The notes under the pieces were generated by a model that worked only from the letters and a program-made list of their open reading frames with translations, made no database searches and was not told the DNA's origin. Below, one piece after another: positions 17,801-26,370 of a stretch of DNA of 64,000 nt. Position numbers and translations under genes: made by a program. The stretch is from Paractinoplanes brasiliensis (GTDB lineage Bacteria; Actinomycetota; Actinomycetes; Mycobacteriales; Micromonosporaceae), in contig NZ_SNWR01000002.1 of NCBI RefSeq assembly GCF_004362215.1, positions 558,001-622,000 on the forward strand, read 5' to 3'. Each line of letters starts with the position of its first letter. Positions within the stretch are counted from its first letter, which is position 1.

Positions 17801-18013
17801 CGAGGTGGGGACGTCGTCGGCCCAGATGAGGTCGATCAGCTCGCTCCCGCTGACCGGCCGGCCGGCCCGGATGAGCAGCAGCGCCAGCAGGTAGGCCTGT
17901 TGCGGTGGCCCGGGATCCAGTTCGACGCCGTCCCGCCGGATCCGCAGCGGGCCGAGAATTCGCAGACGAAGACCTTCGGCCTCGTCCGGCCGAGGCGGCG
18001 ATGACCTGCTCAC
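14792..18013 (-). CDS. SARP-family regulator with AAA/STAND ATPase module (SARP-2)
   Basis: The roughly 1073-residue paralogue of SARP-1 has a winged helix beginning LRLRILGPLRIRRDGVELD, a BTAD domain, an AAA_16 ATPase with Walker A GEPGVGKT and Walker B VLLLIDDIQWAD, and a C-terminal TPR-like helical array ending in HLFARRAEQLL. The GTG at 18013 is preferred because similarity begins right after it. An in-frame ATG at 18184 would add 57 residues of low-complexity sequence and would run through the predicted operator region. It is divergent from the ABC transporter operon, and its 3' end overlaps the 2TM gene. Confidence 0.9.
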   Translation of the reverse strand: MSRSSPPRPDEAEGLRLRILGPLRIRRDGVELDPGPPQQAYLLALLLIRAGRPVSGSELIDLIWADDVPTSALNILQKYVGSLRRLLEPSVSTRENGSYLHRRGGFYLFTAGPDVLDLVQFRQLVDAARAHDRPDVALDHYVRALSLWHGPAGDGLGRRSSADFSALNLEYLGASVATAELAVAQGRPELALPAVVRAAEMAPLDEQVQAALVTVLHAAGRPAAALSVFQRVRAHLAEELGIEPGRALQSAHERLLSRPGVADTTGPAPPPPGGRLVGRANELATVRQAVEATFSGGSGLAVVEGEPGVGKTRLLVQAGADVETRGGLVVWGRCAEGPGTPSMWPWLQVINALVRSLPVRARRQWQTGELGRLVGSPGEVAETPVLPDSGARFRLYEQAVALIGAVSSRRPVLLLIDDIQWADVASLDLLGHLAARLPGGTAVVGALRDRAPLPGPEVAHALAVVSRHAGLRRIHLGGFSQAEVTELVRRETGRLPDVVAARDIHARTGGNAFFVRELARHLRDSGRFSDADLGAGVPGTVLDVVRDRMTELDDVAADLLRTAALIGHDVGLALLTSAAGVDMPTCLDHLGRLHALGLVEPVAGDPYSFRFTHDLLRESVAATTSMAQAPGLHLRVAEAIEATTFDDNAMVERLAHHLWAAGPLAEPARTGRALLEAGRCAAGKSALEAAAGHLRLAAQVARGAGLAELELSALSLFIAVDGMRAGYVGSALDLLERAEELARDLGREREAADFLFSRWAAFSQGIQLEQAGRLARRLLDQGQASADPIVHAYGRHAWGIHNWDIGNIAESYRYLSRSVPPLGADVTRRDQAPLRHDLQLLSPVMLGLMTALHGDVDAARAQLDAVEDAAGDDPYAITVWSAFSVTVAALAGDPDWALRAAQRGIAQDPEFSFVFLGGYQRLGRCWARAMSDRDTDAAADAERLIAVALLDPPRSGLATWYGLLAEMWLRVGRLEDAAEALDRADSYVATYGQRYAEGFLMVVRAQLMRAHGMPPPTVRAVLEQARALSGKRGAHLFARRAEQLLSSGEPGPQHRADRPDVGHQPDTPADDRP

Positions 18014-18118
18014 CGTGCCGTCCCTACCTCCGATCGTCCGCCGCGGGCACCGCGTGGTTGCACTGTAGAGCAGCGACGGAGCCGCCGGGAGCCCGTCGAC
18101 CGGCGGAGGTGACCCCGC

Positions 18119-18136
18119 ACTTGACGCGAACGGAAC
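18119..18136 (-). promoter_or_regulatory. inverted SARP-type element between SARP-2 and the ABC operon
   Basis: The reverse strand reads GTTCCGT-N4-GTCAAGT, matching the site at 13862-13879 almost base for base. It lies 55 bp upstream of the forward element at 18174; the equivalent pair at 13862/13897 is 35 bp apart, a difference close to two helical turns. It could also serve autoregulation of SARP-2, but no convincing -10 was seen in that direction. Confidence 0.5.
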
Positions 18137-18173
18137 GGTTCCGGAACGCCGGACGCGCACCGAGCTGAGCACC

Positions 18174-18206
18174 ATTCCGTTCATGTCAACAGCCGGTTCG
18201 TAGCCT
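18174..18206 (+). promoter_or_regulatory. SARP-type bipartite element and promoter of the ABC importer operon
   Basis: ATTCCGT (18174-18180) and GTCAACA (18185-18191) are spaced at 11 bp, then 9 bp to a good -10-like TAGCCT (18201-18206). The first start codon is 22-28 bases downstream. Confidence 0.6.
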
Positions 18207-18228
18207 GGGCCCGTCTCCGGAAAGGGCC

Positions 18229-19872
18229 GTGACAGTGAGTTCTCATGCTAAAGGCCATATCCGTACGCTGTCGCTCGTCGCCGTGCTCAGCCTCGTCGCC
18301 TGCGACGGCGATGCCGGGAAAACGGCCCAGGACAGCTTGCCCACCACCGGTGGCACGTTGCGCGTCGCGTTCTGGGACGACGCGCAACGCTGTGTGGACC
18401 CCAATCAGGTCTATTGGATCGAGACGCGATCGGTGGACCGCCAAATCGCCGATTCCCTGACCGACCAGGACCCAGCGACCGGGGCCATCGTGCCGTGGCT
18501 GGCGACCGGCTGGACGGTTTCGGACGACGCACGCCAGTACACCTTCGACCTCCGCCACGGCGTGACATTCAGCGACGGCGCACCGCTGGACGCGCCGGCT
18601 GTGAAGACTGCGTTCGACGCCACCTTCGCCCTGGGCGCGAAGTCGGTGCTGGGTCTGACCTACCTGGCCGGATACGCGTCGACGACAGTGGTCGACCAGG
18701 ACACCGTGACGGTGCGCTTCGACCGGCCCAACGCGGCGTTCCTCCAGGCCACCTCGACAACCACCCTGGCGATCCTGTCGCCCGCCAGCTACCGGGAGAC
18801 ACCCGAGCGGCGCTGCGCGGGACGCATTGTTGCGTCCGGTCCGTTCGTCCTCGACGAGTTCACCGCGGGCAAGAAGGTGCACCTGACCCGGCGCAAGGAC
18901 TACGCCTGGCCGTCACCCCTGGTACGCAACCGCGGAGCCGCCCACCTGGACGCCATCACGTTCAGCTACATCAAAGAGGCGAGCGTCCGGGTGGGCAGCC
19001 TGACCAGCGCGGCCATCGACGTCGTCTGGCCCCGTGAGCCGATCTCCGAACCCGACCAGAACCTTATCCGCAGGACCGGCGGCCGGATCGAGTCGCGCCC
19101 GCTGCCCGGGGTCAGCTACCAGCTCGTGCCGAACGTGACCAGCGGACGGCCGCTGGCCGATCTGCGGGTGCGTCAAGCCGTGCAGAAGCTCATCGACCGG
19201 GAAACCTACGCCGCCACGGTCTACTGGCCCGGCTATCCGGTCGTGGCGAGCGTGTTCGACTCCACCACACCGTACTTCACCGCCCAGGCCGCCGCCCTCG
19301 CCCACGATCCGGACGGTGCGAGCCGGCTGCTCGACGAAGCCGGCTGGCTGCTCGGCCCGGACGGATACCGGTACCGGGACGGGCGGAAGCTGACGCTGCT
19401 CGACCCGGTCACCGCGGCGCTGCCCGGCGATCAGCTGATCCAGGACCAAATGCGGCGGGCCGGCATCGAGCTGCGGCTGATGGTGGTCACCGCGGCCAAG
19501 CGGGTCGACTTGTTCGCCGCCGGCGACTTCGACCTGGCACTCGCCTTCCTGACGCGAGCCGACCCCAGCGTGCTCGGCTCCGCGCTCGACCAGGCCGTCA
19601 GCAAACAGGGAACAGCCCGATACAGCCAGGACCCCGCCACCGCGGCGAAGGTGAGCGCGTTGTTCGCGCAGGGTTTGCAGTCCATCGATCCGGCCCAGCG
19701 CGGCCGCGCCTACGCCGAGCTGCAACGATACGTCGTCGAGACAGGCGTCTCGTTCCCGGTCTGCGAACGGGTCCAGACCGTCGGCCTCTCCCCCCGGGTC
19801 CAGGGCTTCGCCTTCACCAGCGAGGCCTTCCTCCGGACGAACGACCTGTGGCTGTCGGGACCGGACAGCTGA
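18229..19872 (+). CDS. family 5 extracellular solute-binding lipoprotein (peptide/nickel-type ABC importer)
   Basis: The 547-residue protein has a short signal peptide with lipobox LVAC, then the SBP_bac_5 fold: YTFDLRHGVTFSDGAPLDA, the DVVWPREPIS region and LRVRQAVQKLIDRE are family-typical segments. Members bind oligopeptides, dipeptides, nickel, opines or other small molecules, so the ligand is open. GTG at 18229 and GTG at 18235 are both possible; the latter is better spaced from GGAAAGG. It heads a four-gene operon with permeases and a fused ATPase, under the shared SARP-type promoter element. Confidence 0.88.
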   Translation: MTVSSHAKGHIRTLSLVAVLSLVACDGDAGKTAQDSLPTTGGTLRVAFWDDAQRCVDPNQVYWIETRSVDRQIADSLTDQDPATGAIVPWLATGWTVSDDARQYTFDLRHGVTFSDGAPLDAPAVKTAFDATFALGAKSVLGLTYLAGYASTTVVDQDTVTVRFDRPNAAFLQATSTTTLAILSPASYRETPERRCAGRIVASGPFVLDEFTAGKKVHLTRRKDYAWPSPLVRNRGAAHLDAITFSYIKEASVRVGSLTSAAIDVVWPREPISEPDQNLIRRTGGRIESRPLPGVSYQLVPNVTSGRPLADLRVRQAVQKLIDRETYAATVYWPGYPVVASVFDSTTPYFTAQAAALAHDPDGASRLLDEAGWLLGPDGYRYRDGRKLTLLDPVTAALPGDQLIQDQMRRAGIELRLMVVTAAKRVDLFAAGDFDLALAFLTRADPSVLGSALDQAVSKQGTARYSQDPATAAKVSALFAQGLQSIDPAQRGRAYAELQRYVVETGVSFPVCERVQTVGLSPRVQGFAFTSEAFLRTNDLWLSGPDS

Positions 19873-19873
19873 G

Positions 19874-20824
19874 GTGACGCGCTACGTCCTCGGCCGGGTC
19901 GCGACTGCCCTCGGCGCGCTCTGGGCCGTGTACACGGTCACGTTCGTGGTGCTGTATCTGTTGCCCGGCGACCCGGTCACGATGCTGCTGGCTGCCGGGG
20001 ACGTGCCGGCCGAGAACCTCAGCGCGGAGCACCTGGCCGGGCTCAAGTCGCAGTACGGCCTTGACCAGCCGATCCACGACCAGTACGCCCATCACCTGTG
20101 GCGGCTTGCCCATCTGGACCTCGGCGAGTCCTTCTCGCGAAACGTGCCGGTGTCGGAGTTGCTGGCGGACCGCCTCGGCCCGACACTCGCCCTCGGCTCG
20201 CTGGCGATCCTGCTCGCGGTGGTGGGCGGGGGCGCTTTCGCCTTCCTGGCGGTGGCGGCGCGGTCCGGGAGGGTTCGAGATCTGCTGCGGCGCCTGCCCG
20301 CGGCGGCTGTGTCGCTCCCGCCGTTCTTCGTCGGCCTGCTGCTGATCCAGGTCTTCGCGTTCCGGCTCGGCTGGTTCCCGGCGATCGGGTCGGACGGCGG
20401 GCGAACCCTCATCCTGCCGGCCCTGATGATGGCTCTTCCGGCCGCGGCGATGCTCGCTCAGGTGCTGACCCGGAGTCTGGACAGCACACTGGCTGAGCCG
20501 TACGTCGTCACCGCCCGCGCCAAGGGACTCTCCCGGACCGCCGTGGTGACCCGGCACGGCCTGCGTAACGCCGCGCCGGCGGCGGTGAACCTGTCCGGCC
20601 TCCTGCTCGGCGCGACCGTCGCCGAGGCGGTGGTCGCCGAGACCCTGTTCAGTCGGGACGGCCTGGGCCGACTCGCCCACGAGGCCGTGCTCGACCAGGA
20701 CATCCCTGTCGTGCAGGCCGTCGTGCTCGTGGCGGGCGCGGCGGTCGCCCTGATCAACCTGGTCGTCGATCTGATCCATCCGCTGCTGGATCCGCGCGTC
20801 GTCGCCGCGCGCCGCGCCGGATGA
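19874..20824 (+). CDS. ABC importer permease, DppB type
   Basis: The 316-residue integral membrane protein has six predicted helices. It has the DppB/OppB start (VLGRVATALGALWAVYTVTF, LPGDPV), the LKSQYGLDQPIHDQY loop and the cytoplasmic EAA motif (TARAKGLSRTAVVTRHGLRNA). It forms the transmembrane pore with the following DppC-type protein. It starts one base after the binding-protein stop and overlaps the next gene by four bases (ATGA). Confidence 0.92.
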   Translation: MTRYVLGRVATALGALWAVYTVTFVVLYLLPGDPVTMLLAAGDVPAENLSAEHLAGLKSQYGLDQPIHDQYAHHLWRLAHLDLGESFSRNVPVSELLADRLGPTLALGSLAILLAVVGGGAFAFLAVAARSGRVRDLLRRLPAAAVSLPPFFVGLLLIQVFAFRLGWFPAIGSDGGRTLILPALMMALPAAAMLAQVLTRSLDSTLAEPYVVTARAKGLSRTAVVTRHGLRNAAPAAVNLSGLLLGATVAEAVVAETLFSRDGLGRLAHEAVLDQDIPVVQAVVLVAGAAVALINLVVDLIHPLLDPRVVAARRAG

Positions 20825-21630
20825 CCGCCGCCGGGGCGCGGCACCGGCCCGGGGCGCTGCTGGCCGGCCTGTTCCTGCTGTTCGTCGTGATCTCGGCGGT
20901 CACGCCGGGTCTGTTCACCGTCTACGACCCGTACGCCACTGCACCGGCCGAGAAGCTCCACGCGCCCACCGCGACGCACGTGTTCGGCACCGACGAACTC
21001 GGCCGGGACCAGTTCACGCGCGTGCTGTACGGCTCGTCCCACACCATCGGGATCACCGCGGCGGCGGTCGGCCTCGCCCTGGCGGCGGGGCTCGTCGTCG
21101 GCCTACTGGCGGGGATGACCGGGGGATGGCCCGACGTCGTCGTGATGCGTGCGGTCGACGTGCTGGTCAGCCTGCCCCGGCTGCTGTTCGCGCTGCTGAT
21201 CGTGACCGCGTTCGGGTTCGGCGCGGTGTCCGCCACCGTCGCCGTCGCGGCCGGGATCTTCCCCGGACTCGCCCGCGTCGCCCGGGCCGAAGTCCTCAAG
21301 GTCAGGACCTTGCCGTACGTCGAGGCGGCGCGAGCCGGCGGCGCGTCGTGGCTACGGTCGGCGGTGCGGCACGTTCTGCCCCGCTCCTGGGCGCCGGTGC
21401 TGGTGCTCGCCCTGCTCGACGCGGGCACCGCCATCCTGGTGGTCTCCACCCTGAGCTTCCTCGGGCTCGGCCCGCCCCCACCGGCCGCCGAATGGGGGAG
21501 TCTGATCTCGCAGGGCCGGGACTACCTCGTCACCGCCCCCTGGCTGACCCTTCTGCCCGGCATCTTCGTCGGGCTCGTCCTGCTCAGCCTCGACCGTCTC
21601 GCCCGGTCGATCGGCCGAGGCATGAGGTGA
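20821..21630 (+). CDS. ABC importer permease, DppC type
   Basis: The 269-residue membrane protein is of the DppC/OppC family: an N-terminal helix, HVFGTDELGRDQFTRVLYGS, then the BPD_transp_1 domain with the EAA motif (YVEAARAGGASWLRSAVRHVLP) and LSFLGLGPPPPAAEWGSLI near the end. It pairs with the DppB-type permease upstream. Start and stop both overlap neighbours by four bases, which indicates strict translational coupling. Confidence 0.92.
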   Translation: MTAAGARHRPGALLAGLFLLFVVISAVTPGLFTVYDPYATAPAEKLHAPTATHVFGTDELGRDQFTRVLYGSSHTIGITAAAVGLALAAGLVVGLLAGMTGGWPDVVVMRAVDVLVSLPRLLFALLIVTAFGFGAVSATVAVAAGIFPGLARVARAEVLKVRTLPYVEAARAGGASWLRSAVRHVLPRSWAPVLVLALLDAGTAILVVSTLSFLGLGPPPPAAEWGSLISQGRDYLVTAPWLTLLPGIFVGLVLLSLDRLARSIGRGMR

Positions 21631-23213
21631 ACGCGCTCGTTCGGGTGCGGGGCCTGTCGGTCGCCTACACCGTCGCAGGCCGGCGCATCGACGCCCTCCA
21701 CGATGTTGGCCTGGCGGTCCGGCCAGGGGAGACGGTCGCGGTGGTGGGCGAGTCGGGGTGCGGCAAGACCACCCTCGCCCGCGCGCTCGTCGGCCTCCTG
21801 CCGGCTGCGGCCCAGGTGGTTGCCGACACGATCGAGGTCGCCGGCCGGGAACTGAAGGATGCCGACGACCGCGCGTTCCGGACCGTACGGGGCAGTGTCG
21901 TCGGCTTCGTCCCGCAGGACCCGGCTACCGCCCTGAACCCTACGATGCGCGTCGGCGCCCAGGTCGCCGAGGCGGTCCGCCGCCGCCCGGACGTTGCCCG
22001 GCGGGCCGTGCGGGCCGAGGTCGTCGCACTGCTGGAGGCCGCCGGACTGGACGAGGCCGAACGGCGGGCACGGCAGTACCCGCACGAGTTGTCGGGCGGC
22101 ATGCGACAGCGCGTCCTCACCGCCATGGCGCTGGCCGGCAACCCCCGGCTGCTCATCGCCGACGAGCCGACCAGCGCACTGGACGTCATCGCCCGCACCC
22201 GCGTCCTCGATCATCTTCGCCGCCTGGCGGCGCACCGGAACCTGTCGCTGCTGCTGATCACCCACGACCTGGCGGTGGCGGCCGAGTACGCCCAGCGGAT
22301 CGTGGCGATGCACGCCGGGCGGGTGATCGAGCACCGCCCGGTGCGGCGCTTCGAGGCGGCCCCGGGCCAGAACGGCGCCCGCCGGCCGCCTCTCGCCGAG
22401 GCGCCGCCGATACTCCGGCTGGAGGACGTGAGCAAGGTCTTCCGTCTCCCTCGCGCTTCCCGGGCGGGGGAGACGGTGCGGGCAGTGGACCAGCTGACGC
22501 TCACGGTCGCTCGTGGACAGACGCTCGGCCTGGTCGGCCGGTCCGGCGCCGGCAAGACAACCACCCTGCGTATCGCCGGCGCGCTGGAACGCCCGGACAC
22601 CGGCCGTGTCATCCTCGACGGTGTCGACATCACCGGGTGGAGCCCGCGCCGCCTGCGACCGCTGCGACGGCGGTTCCAACTCGTGCATCAGAACCCGTAC
22701 GCGTCGCTCGACCCGGCCTTCACCGTCGAGCAGACAGTCACCGAGCCGCTGCTGAGCTTCCGGATCGGCGACCGAACGACACGGCAGGCGGCGGCCCGCG
22801 AACTGCTGGACCGCGTCGGTCTGCCCCGGGCGTACCTGAACCGCCGCCCGGACGAGCTGTCCGGCGGGCAATGCCAGCGCGTGGCGATCGCGCGGGCGTT
22901 GGCATTGCACCCTTCCCTGCTGCTGCTCGACGAGCCGGTGTCCGCCCTCGACGCCGCTGTCCAGGACCAGATCCTGACGCTCCTGGCGACCCTGCAACGG
23001 GACCTGGGACTCAGCTACCTTCTGGTCTCCCACGATCTCGCCGTCGTCGCCCGGCTGGCCGACCACGTCGCTGTCCTGGACCACGGCCGACTCGTCGAGC
23101 ACGGCACGACAAACGAGGTATTCGCCGCACCGGCGGATGACATCACACGACACCTGCTGGCCGCGATCCCGGCCGTCCCGCCGCGTGGACCTACCGGTCG
23201 TGATCGGGCTTGA
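21627..23213 (+). CDS. fused dual ATP-binding subunit (DppD-DppF type)
   Basis: The 528-residue protein contains two complete ABC ATPase domains: Walker A GESGCGKTT near 40, signature LSGGMRQR near 154 and Walker B LLIADEPTS near 174; then Walker A GRSGAGKTT near 304, signature LSGGQCQR near 410 and LLLLDEPVS near 430. It supplies both nucleotide-binding sites of the importer as one chain. The GTG at 21627 overlaps the DppC stop (GTGA) and begins the conserved domain. The 3' end overlaps the convergent SARP-3 gene by 23 bases. Confidence 0.93.
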   Translation: MNALVRVRGLSVAYTVAGRRIDALHDVGLAVRPGETVAVVGESGCGKTTLARALVGLLPAAAQVVADTIEVAGRELKDADDRAFRTVRGSVVGFVPQDPATALNPTMRVGAQVAEAVRRRPDVARRAVRAEVVALLEAAGLDEAERRARQYPHELSGGMRQRVLTAMALAGNPRLLIADEPTSALDVIARTRVLDHLRRLAAHRNLSLLLITHDLAVAAEYAQRIVAMHAGRVIEHRPVRRFEAAPGQNGARRPPLAEAPPILRLEDVSKVFRLPRASRAGETVRAVDQLTLTVARGQTLGLVGRSGAGKTTTLRIAGALERPDTGRVILDGVDITGWSPRRLRPLRRRFQLVHQNPYASLDPAFTVEQTVTEPLLSFRIGDRTTRQAAARELLDRVGLPRAYLNRRPDELSGGQCQRVAIARALALHPSLLLLDEPVSALDAAVQDQILTLLATLQRDLGLSYLLVSHDLAVVARLADHVAVLDHGRLVEHGTTNEVFAAPADDITRHLLAAIPAVPPRGPTGRDRA

Positions 23214-26200
23214 TTCCCGCGAGGAGACTTTCGGCCCGGCGGGCGAACAGATGCGCCCCGCGCGCGGCGGATCGGGCGCGGGCCGCCTCCGCCGCCGCGC
23301 GTACGGTTTCGCCGGACGCCCCGCGGGCCAGCAGCAGGCGTGCCCGCACCAGCAGAATGTGCCCCTCGGCATAACGCTGGTCGTATTCGTCCAGGGCTTC
23401 GGCGGCTCTCGCGAGCGCGGCCCCGGCCTCGTGCGGCCGTTCCGCCGCCAACCACATCTCCGCGACCAGCGCATGGTGGTAGGCGATGCCCCACCGCGGC
23501 GGGTCGAGCAGAGTTGACGCCAGGTGTCGTTGCGCCTCGGCCGCGGCCGACGCCGGATCGTCACCGCTGAGCGCCCGAACCCAGTGCCAGTACTGCCGGA
23601 CGTAGCGGGAGCGCTCGGCATTGACCCGTTCCAGGTTCTCGCCGGTCCACCGCTCGACGGCGCGCCGGGCCGACGGAAGGTCGCCGGCCATCGTGGCGAC
23701 CATGGCCGTGTAGTAGACCCAGATCGACGCCACGACCTCGTTGCCGGGCTCGTCCCAGGCGTCGAGGAAGGAGTACGCCGCACCGGGATCACCGTGCAAC
23801 GCCGTCACCACCGCATGCCACCCGGGGCCGCCGCCAGGCGGAATGTCGCGCCGCAGAGCCAGCTCCGGGCGCCGCGACACCACGCCGTCGGAGATCGTGT
23901 AGTAGTCGTTCCCGCTGAACGACAGGTAGGCCGCAGCGATGTCGCCCTGATCCCAGTGATGCAGCCCCATCGCCTGGCGGGCAGTCACCTGCACCACGGG
24001 ATCGTCGGACGACCGGCCCAGCTCGGACAGCTGATGTGCCCATCGGCTGCGGTCCCGCTCACCGGAGAAATACGCGGCGTTCAGACGCACGTACAGGTGG
24101 TCGGCCGCCTCGGCCGGCCGGCCGAGGCGCGTGGCCAGGTGCGCGGCCCGCTCCACCAGATCGACCGTGGGTCCGGCGTACGACGCCTGCCGACGGGCCA
24201 CCGCGCTGAACGTCGACAGGGCGGACAGTTCCAGCTCCGGCAGCCCCGCCGCCCGCGCGATGCGGGCCGCCGACTGGAGGTGCCGGGCCGCGGCCTCGAA
24301 AGCGAATTTGACCGCCGCCCGGTGACCGGCACGCATCAGAGCCGCGCCGGCGCGTGCCGGATCGGCCAGCGGTCCCGCCGCCCACAGGTGATAGGCCAGC
24401 GGCTCGACGGCGGACTCGTCATCGGCGTGCGTCAGTTCCAGCGCATCAGCGACGGCCAGGTGCAGCCGAGGCACCCGCTCGGGGGGAGTCGTCCCCAGCA
24501 CGGACTCACGGACAAGGTCGTGGGCGAAGCGGACAGCGGACGGATCGTCGTGCCTCGTCTCGATCATGCCCTGCGCCAGCGACGGCCGCAGTTGCTCCCA
24601 GCAGTCGGCCACCTCCAGCACGGCCGCCCGGGCGAGCAGGCCGAGGTCGATGTCGAGGCCGATGACCGCCCCGAGGTAGAGCAGCTCACGGGCCTGATCG
24701 CCGAGAACCGCCATACGGTCGCGAACCACGTCGCGGACGGTCGACGGCACCTTGGCAGCGCCGGGCACATCGTCTTCGCCTTCGCCTTCACTCAGCATCC
24801 GAGCCAGTTCCCGGGCGAAGAACGGATTGCCGGCGGTCCGCGCATGGATCGTACGGGCCACCTCGGCGTCGGGTTCGTGGCCGGTCTCCCGTCGTACGAG
24901 CTCGGCCACCTCGGCCGTCCGCAGCGGTCCCAGCCGAATCCGCCGGTGGCCGGGCAGACGACCGGCCGCGGCGAGCACACCAGCCAGATCCGAGCCGGGC
25001 ACGGGCGCGCGGTCGCGCAGAATTCCGATGACGGCGCAGCCGCCGGGCAGCCGTCCAGCCAGATGGCCGAACAGCCGGAGGGAGGCCGTGTCGGCCCACT
25101 GGAGGTCGTCGAGGACGAGCAGCACCGGCCGTTGCGCCACAGCGTGGCCGACCACCCCCACGACGAGCTCGAACAACCGGAACTGGCCGTTGCCGGCCGA
25201 GTCGGCCGCGATCCCGGCGTCGTCGTCGCGCGGCTCCAGGAGGCGCCCGAGGTCGCCGGCCCGCCACTTCTCCCGCGACGCCGGAGGCAGGCTGTCGACA
25301 ACCGCGCCCAATGCCTGCTCCCACGGCCACAATGACGGTGTCCCGTCACCCGGCAGGCACGCGCCCCACACGGTCAGAGCGCCGAGCCGCCCGGCGTCGG
25401 CCGCGGCCTCCTTGACCAGCATGGTCTTGCCTACGCCCGGCTCGCCCTCGACGATGCCGACCGCCGTCCGCCCAGCCCTCGCCTCACCGGCGACGGCTCG
25501 CAGAACGGCAAGCTCCCGGGCCCGGCCCACCAGGGCGGACACGACCACGGCCGGCGGCTCGACCGGCGGGGAGGTCGGCCGCCCCAGCACCGATCGGTGC
25601 GCCTCCTCGAGCGGCGGGCCCGGATCGATGCCCAACTCGTCGGCGAGGCGTTCGCGGACCGTCCGGTACACCGACAGCGCTTCGGCCTGACGGCCGGCGG
25701 CGCCGAGCACCCGGACGAGCGCGGCCTGCATCGGCTCGTGGAACGGCGCCGCTGCCGCGGCCGTTTGGAGCGCCCGCAGCACCGGCTCGGGCCGCCGGAG
25801 CGACACGGCGAGCTCGGCCGCCGCGACACAAGTGTCATAGAAATCATCGTCGATAGCCGCGAAGATGGGGGTCGCCCGGGTGCCGCAAGCGACGCCGTCA
25901 CCCGCGGGGCCGTGCCAAAGCGCGAGCGCTTCGACGTAGCTGTCGAGCGCGGCTTCTGGCCGGTGGCCTGCCGTGTCGGCTCGCGCGGCCGCGACAAGCT
26001 GCCGGAACCGAACGAGATCCAGGATGTCGGGAGGGCCGGTGAACGAGTAGGAATCCCCGTGCCGGCGCAGAAAGGAGCCGTTGTCGCGAAGAGCGAGCCC
26101 CGGCTCGATCAGACGCCGGAGCGCCCCGACGTACTTCTGGATGATGTTGCGCGCGCTGCTGGGGATGTCCTCTTCCCAGATGGCGGAGATGAGCTCGTGC

Positions 26201-26370
26201 ACGCCCATCGGATGGCCACAGCGGGCCAGGAGCAGAGCGAGCAGGAGCGCCTGCTGCGGAGGGCCCGGGTCCAGCTCGACACCGTCACGCCGTACCCGCA
26301 AGGGACCGAGGATCTGGATTTTGAGGCCGCGCCCGCCGCCGGATGGGAGGGAAGGTGCAGGAGAAGCCAC
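23191..26370 (-). CDS. SARP-family regulator with AAA/STAND ATPase module (SARP-3)
   Basis: The 1059-residue protein is the third paralogue of the locus: winged helix KIQILGPLRVRRDGVELD, BTAD domain, AAA_16 ATPase with Walker A GEPGVGKT and Walker B VLLVLDDLQWAD, then a TPR-like C-terminus ending HLFARRAESLL. The GTG at 26370 sits 15 codons before the conserved domain. It is closest in wording to SARP-2, which suggests local duplication. It converges on and overlaps the end of the ABC operon. No copy of the bipartite element was found upstream of it. Confidence 0.9.
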   Translation of the reverse strand: MASPAPSLPSGGGRGLKIQILGPLRVRRDGVELDPGPPQQALLLALLLARCGHPMGVHELISAIWEEDIPSSARNIIQKYVGALRRLIEPGLALRDNGSFLRRHGDSYSFTGPPDILDLVRFRQLVAAARADTAGHRPEAALDSYVEALALWHGPAGDGVACGTRATPIFAAIDDDFYDTCVAAAELAVSLRRPEPVLRALQTAAAAAPFHEPMQAALVRVLGAAGRQAEALSVYRTVRERLADELGIDPGPPLEEAHRSVLGRPTSPPVEPPAVVVSALVGRARELAVLRAVAGEARAGRTAVGIVEGEPGVGKTMLVKEAAADAGRLGALTVWGACLPGDGTPSLWPWEQALGAVVDSLPPASREKWRAGDLGRLLEPRDDDAGIAADSAGNGQFRLFELVVGVVGHAVAQRPVLLVLDDLQWADTASLRLFGHLAGRLPGGCAVIGILRDRAPVPGSDLAGVLAAAGRLPGHRRIRLGPLRTAEVAELVRRETGHEPDAEVARTIHARTAGNPFFARELARMLSEGEGEDDVPGAAKVPSTVRDVVRDRMAVLGDQARELLYLGAVIGLDIDLGLLARAAVLEVADCWEQLRPSLAQGMIETRHDDPSAVRFAHDLVRESVLGTTPPERVPRLHLAVADALELTHADDESAVEPLAYHLWAAGPLADPARAGAALMRAGHRAAVKFAFEAAARHLQSAARIARAAGLPELELSALSTFSAVARRQASYAGPTVDLVERAAHLATRLGRPAEAADHLYVRLNAAYFSGERDRSRWAHQLSELGRSSDDPVVQVTARQAMGLHHWDQGDIAAAYLSFSGNDYYTISDGVVSRRPELALRRDIPPGGGPGWHAVVTALHGDPGAAYSFLDAWDEPGNEVVASIWVYYTAMVATMAGDLPSARRAVERWTGENLERVNAERSRYVRQYWHWVRALSGDDPASAAAEAQRHLASTLLDPPRWGIAYHHALVAEMWLAAERPHEAGAALARAAEALDEYDQRYAEGHILLVRARLLLARGASGETVRAAAEAARARSAARGAHLFARRAESLLAGIKPDHDR

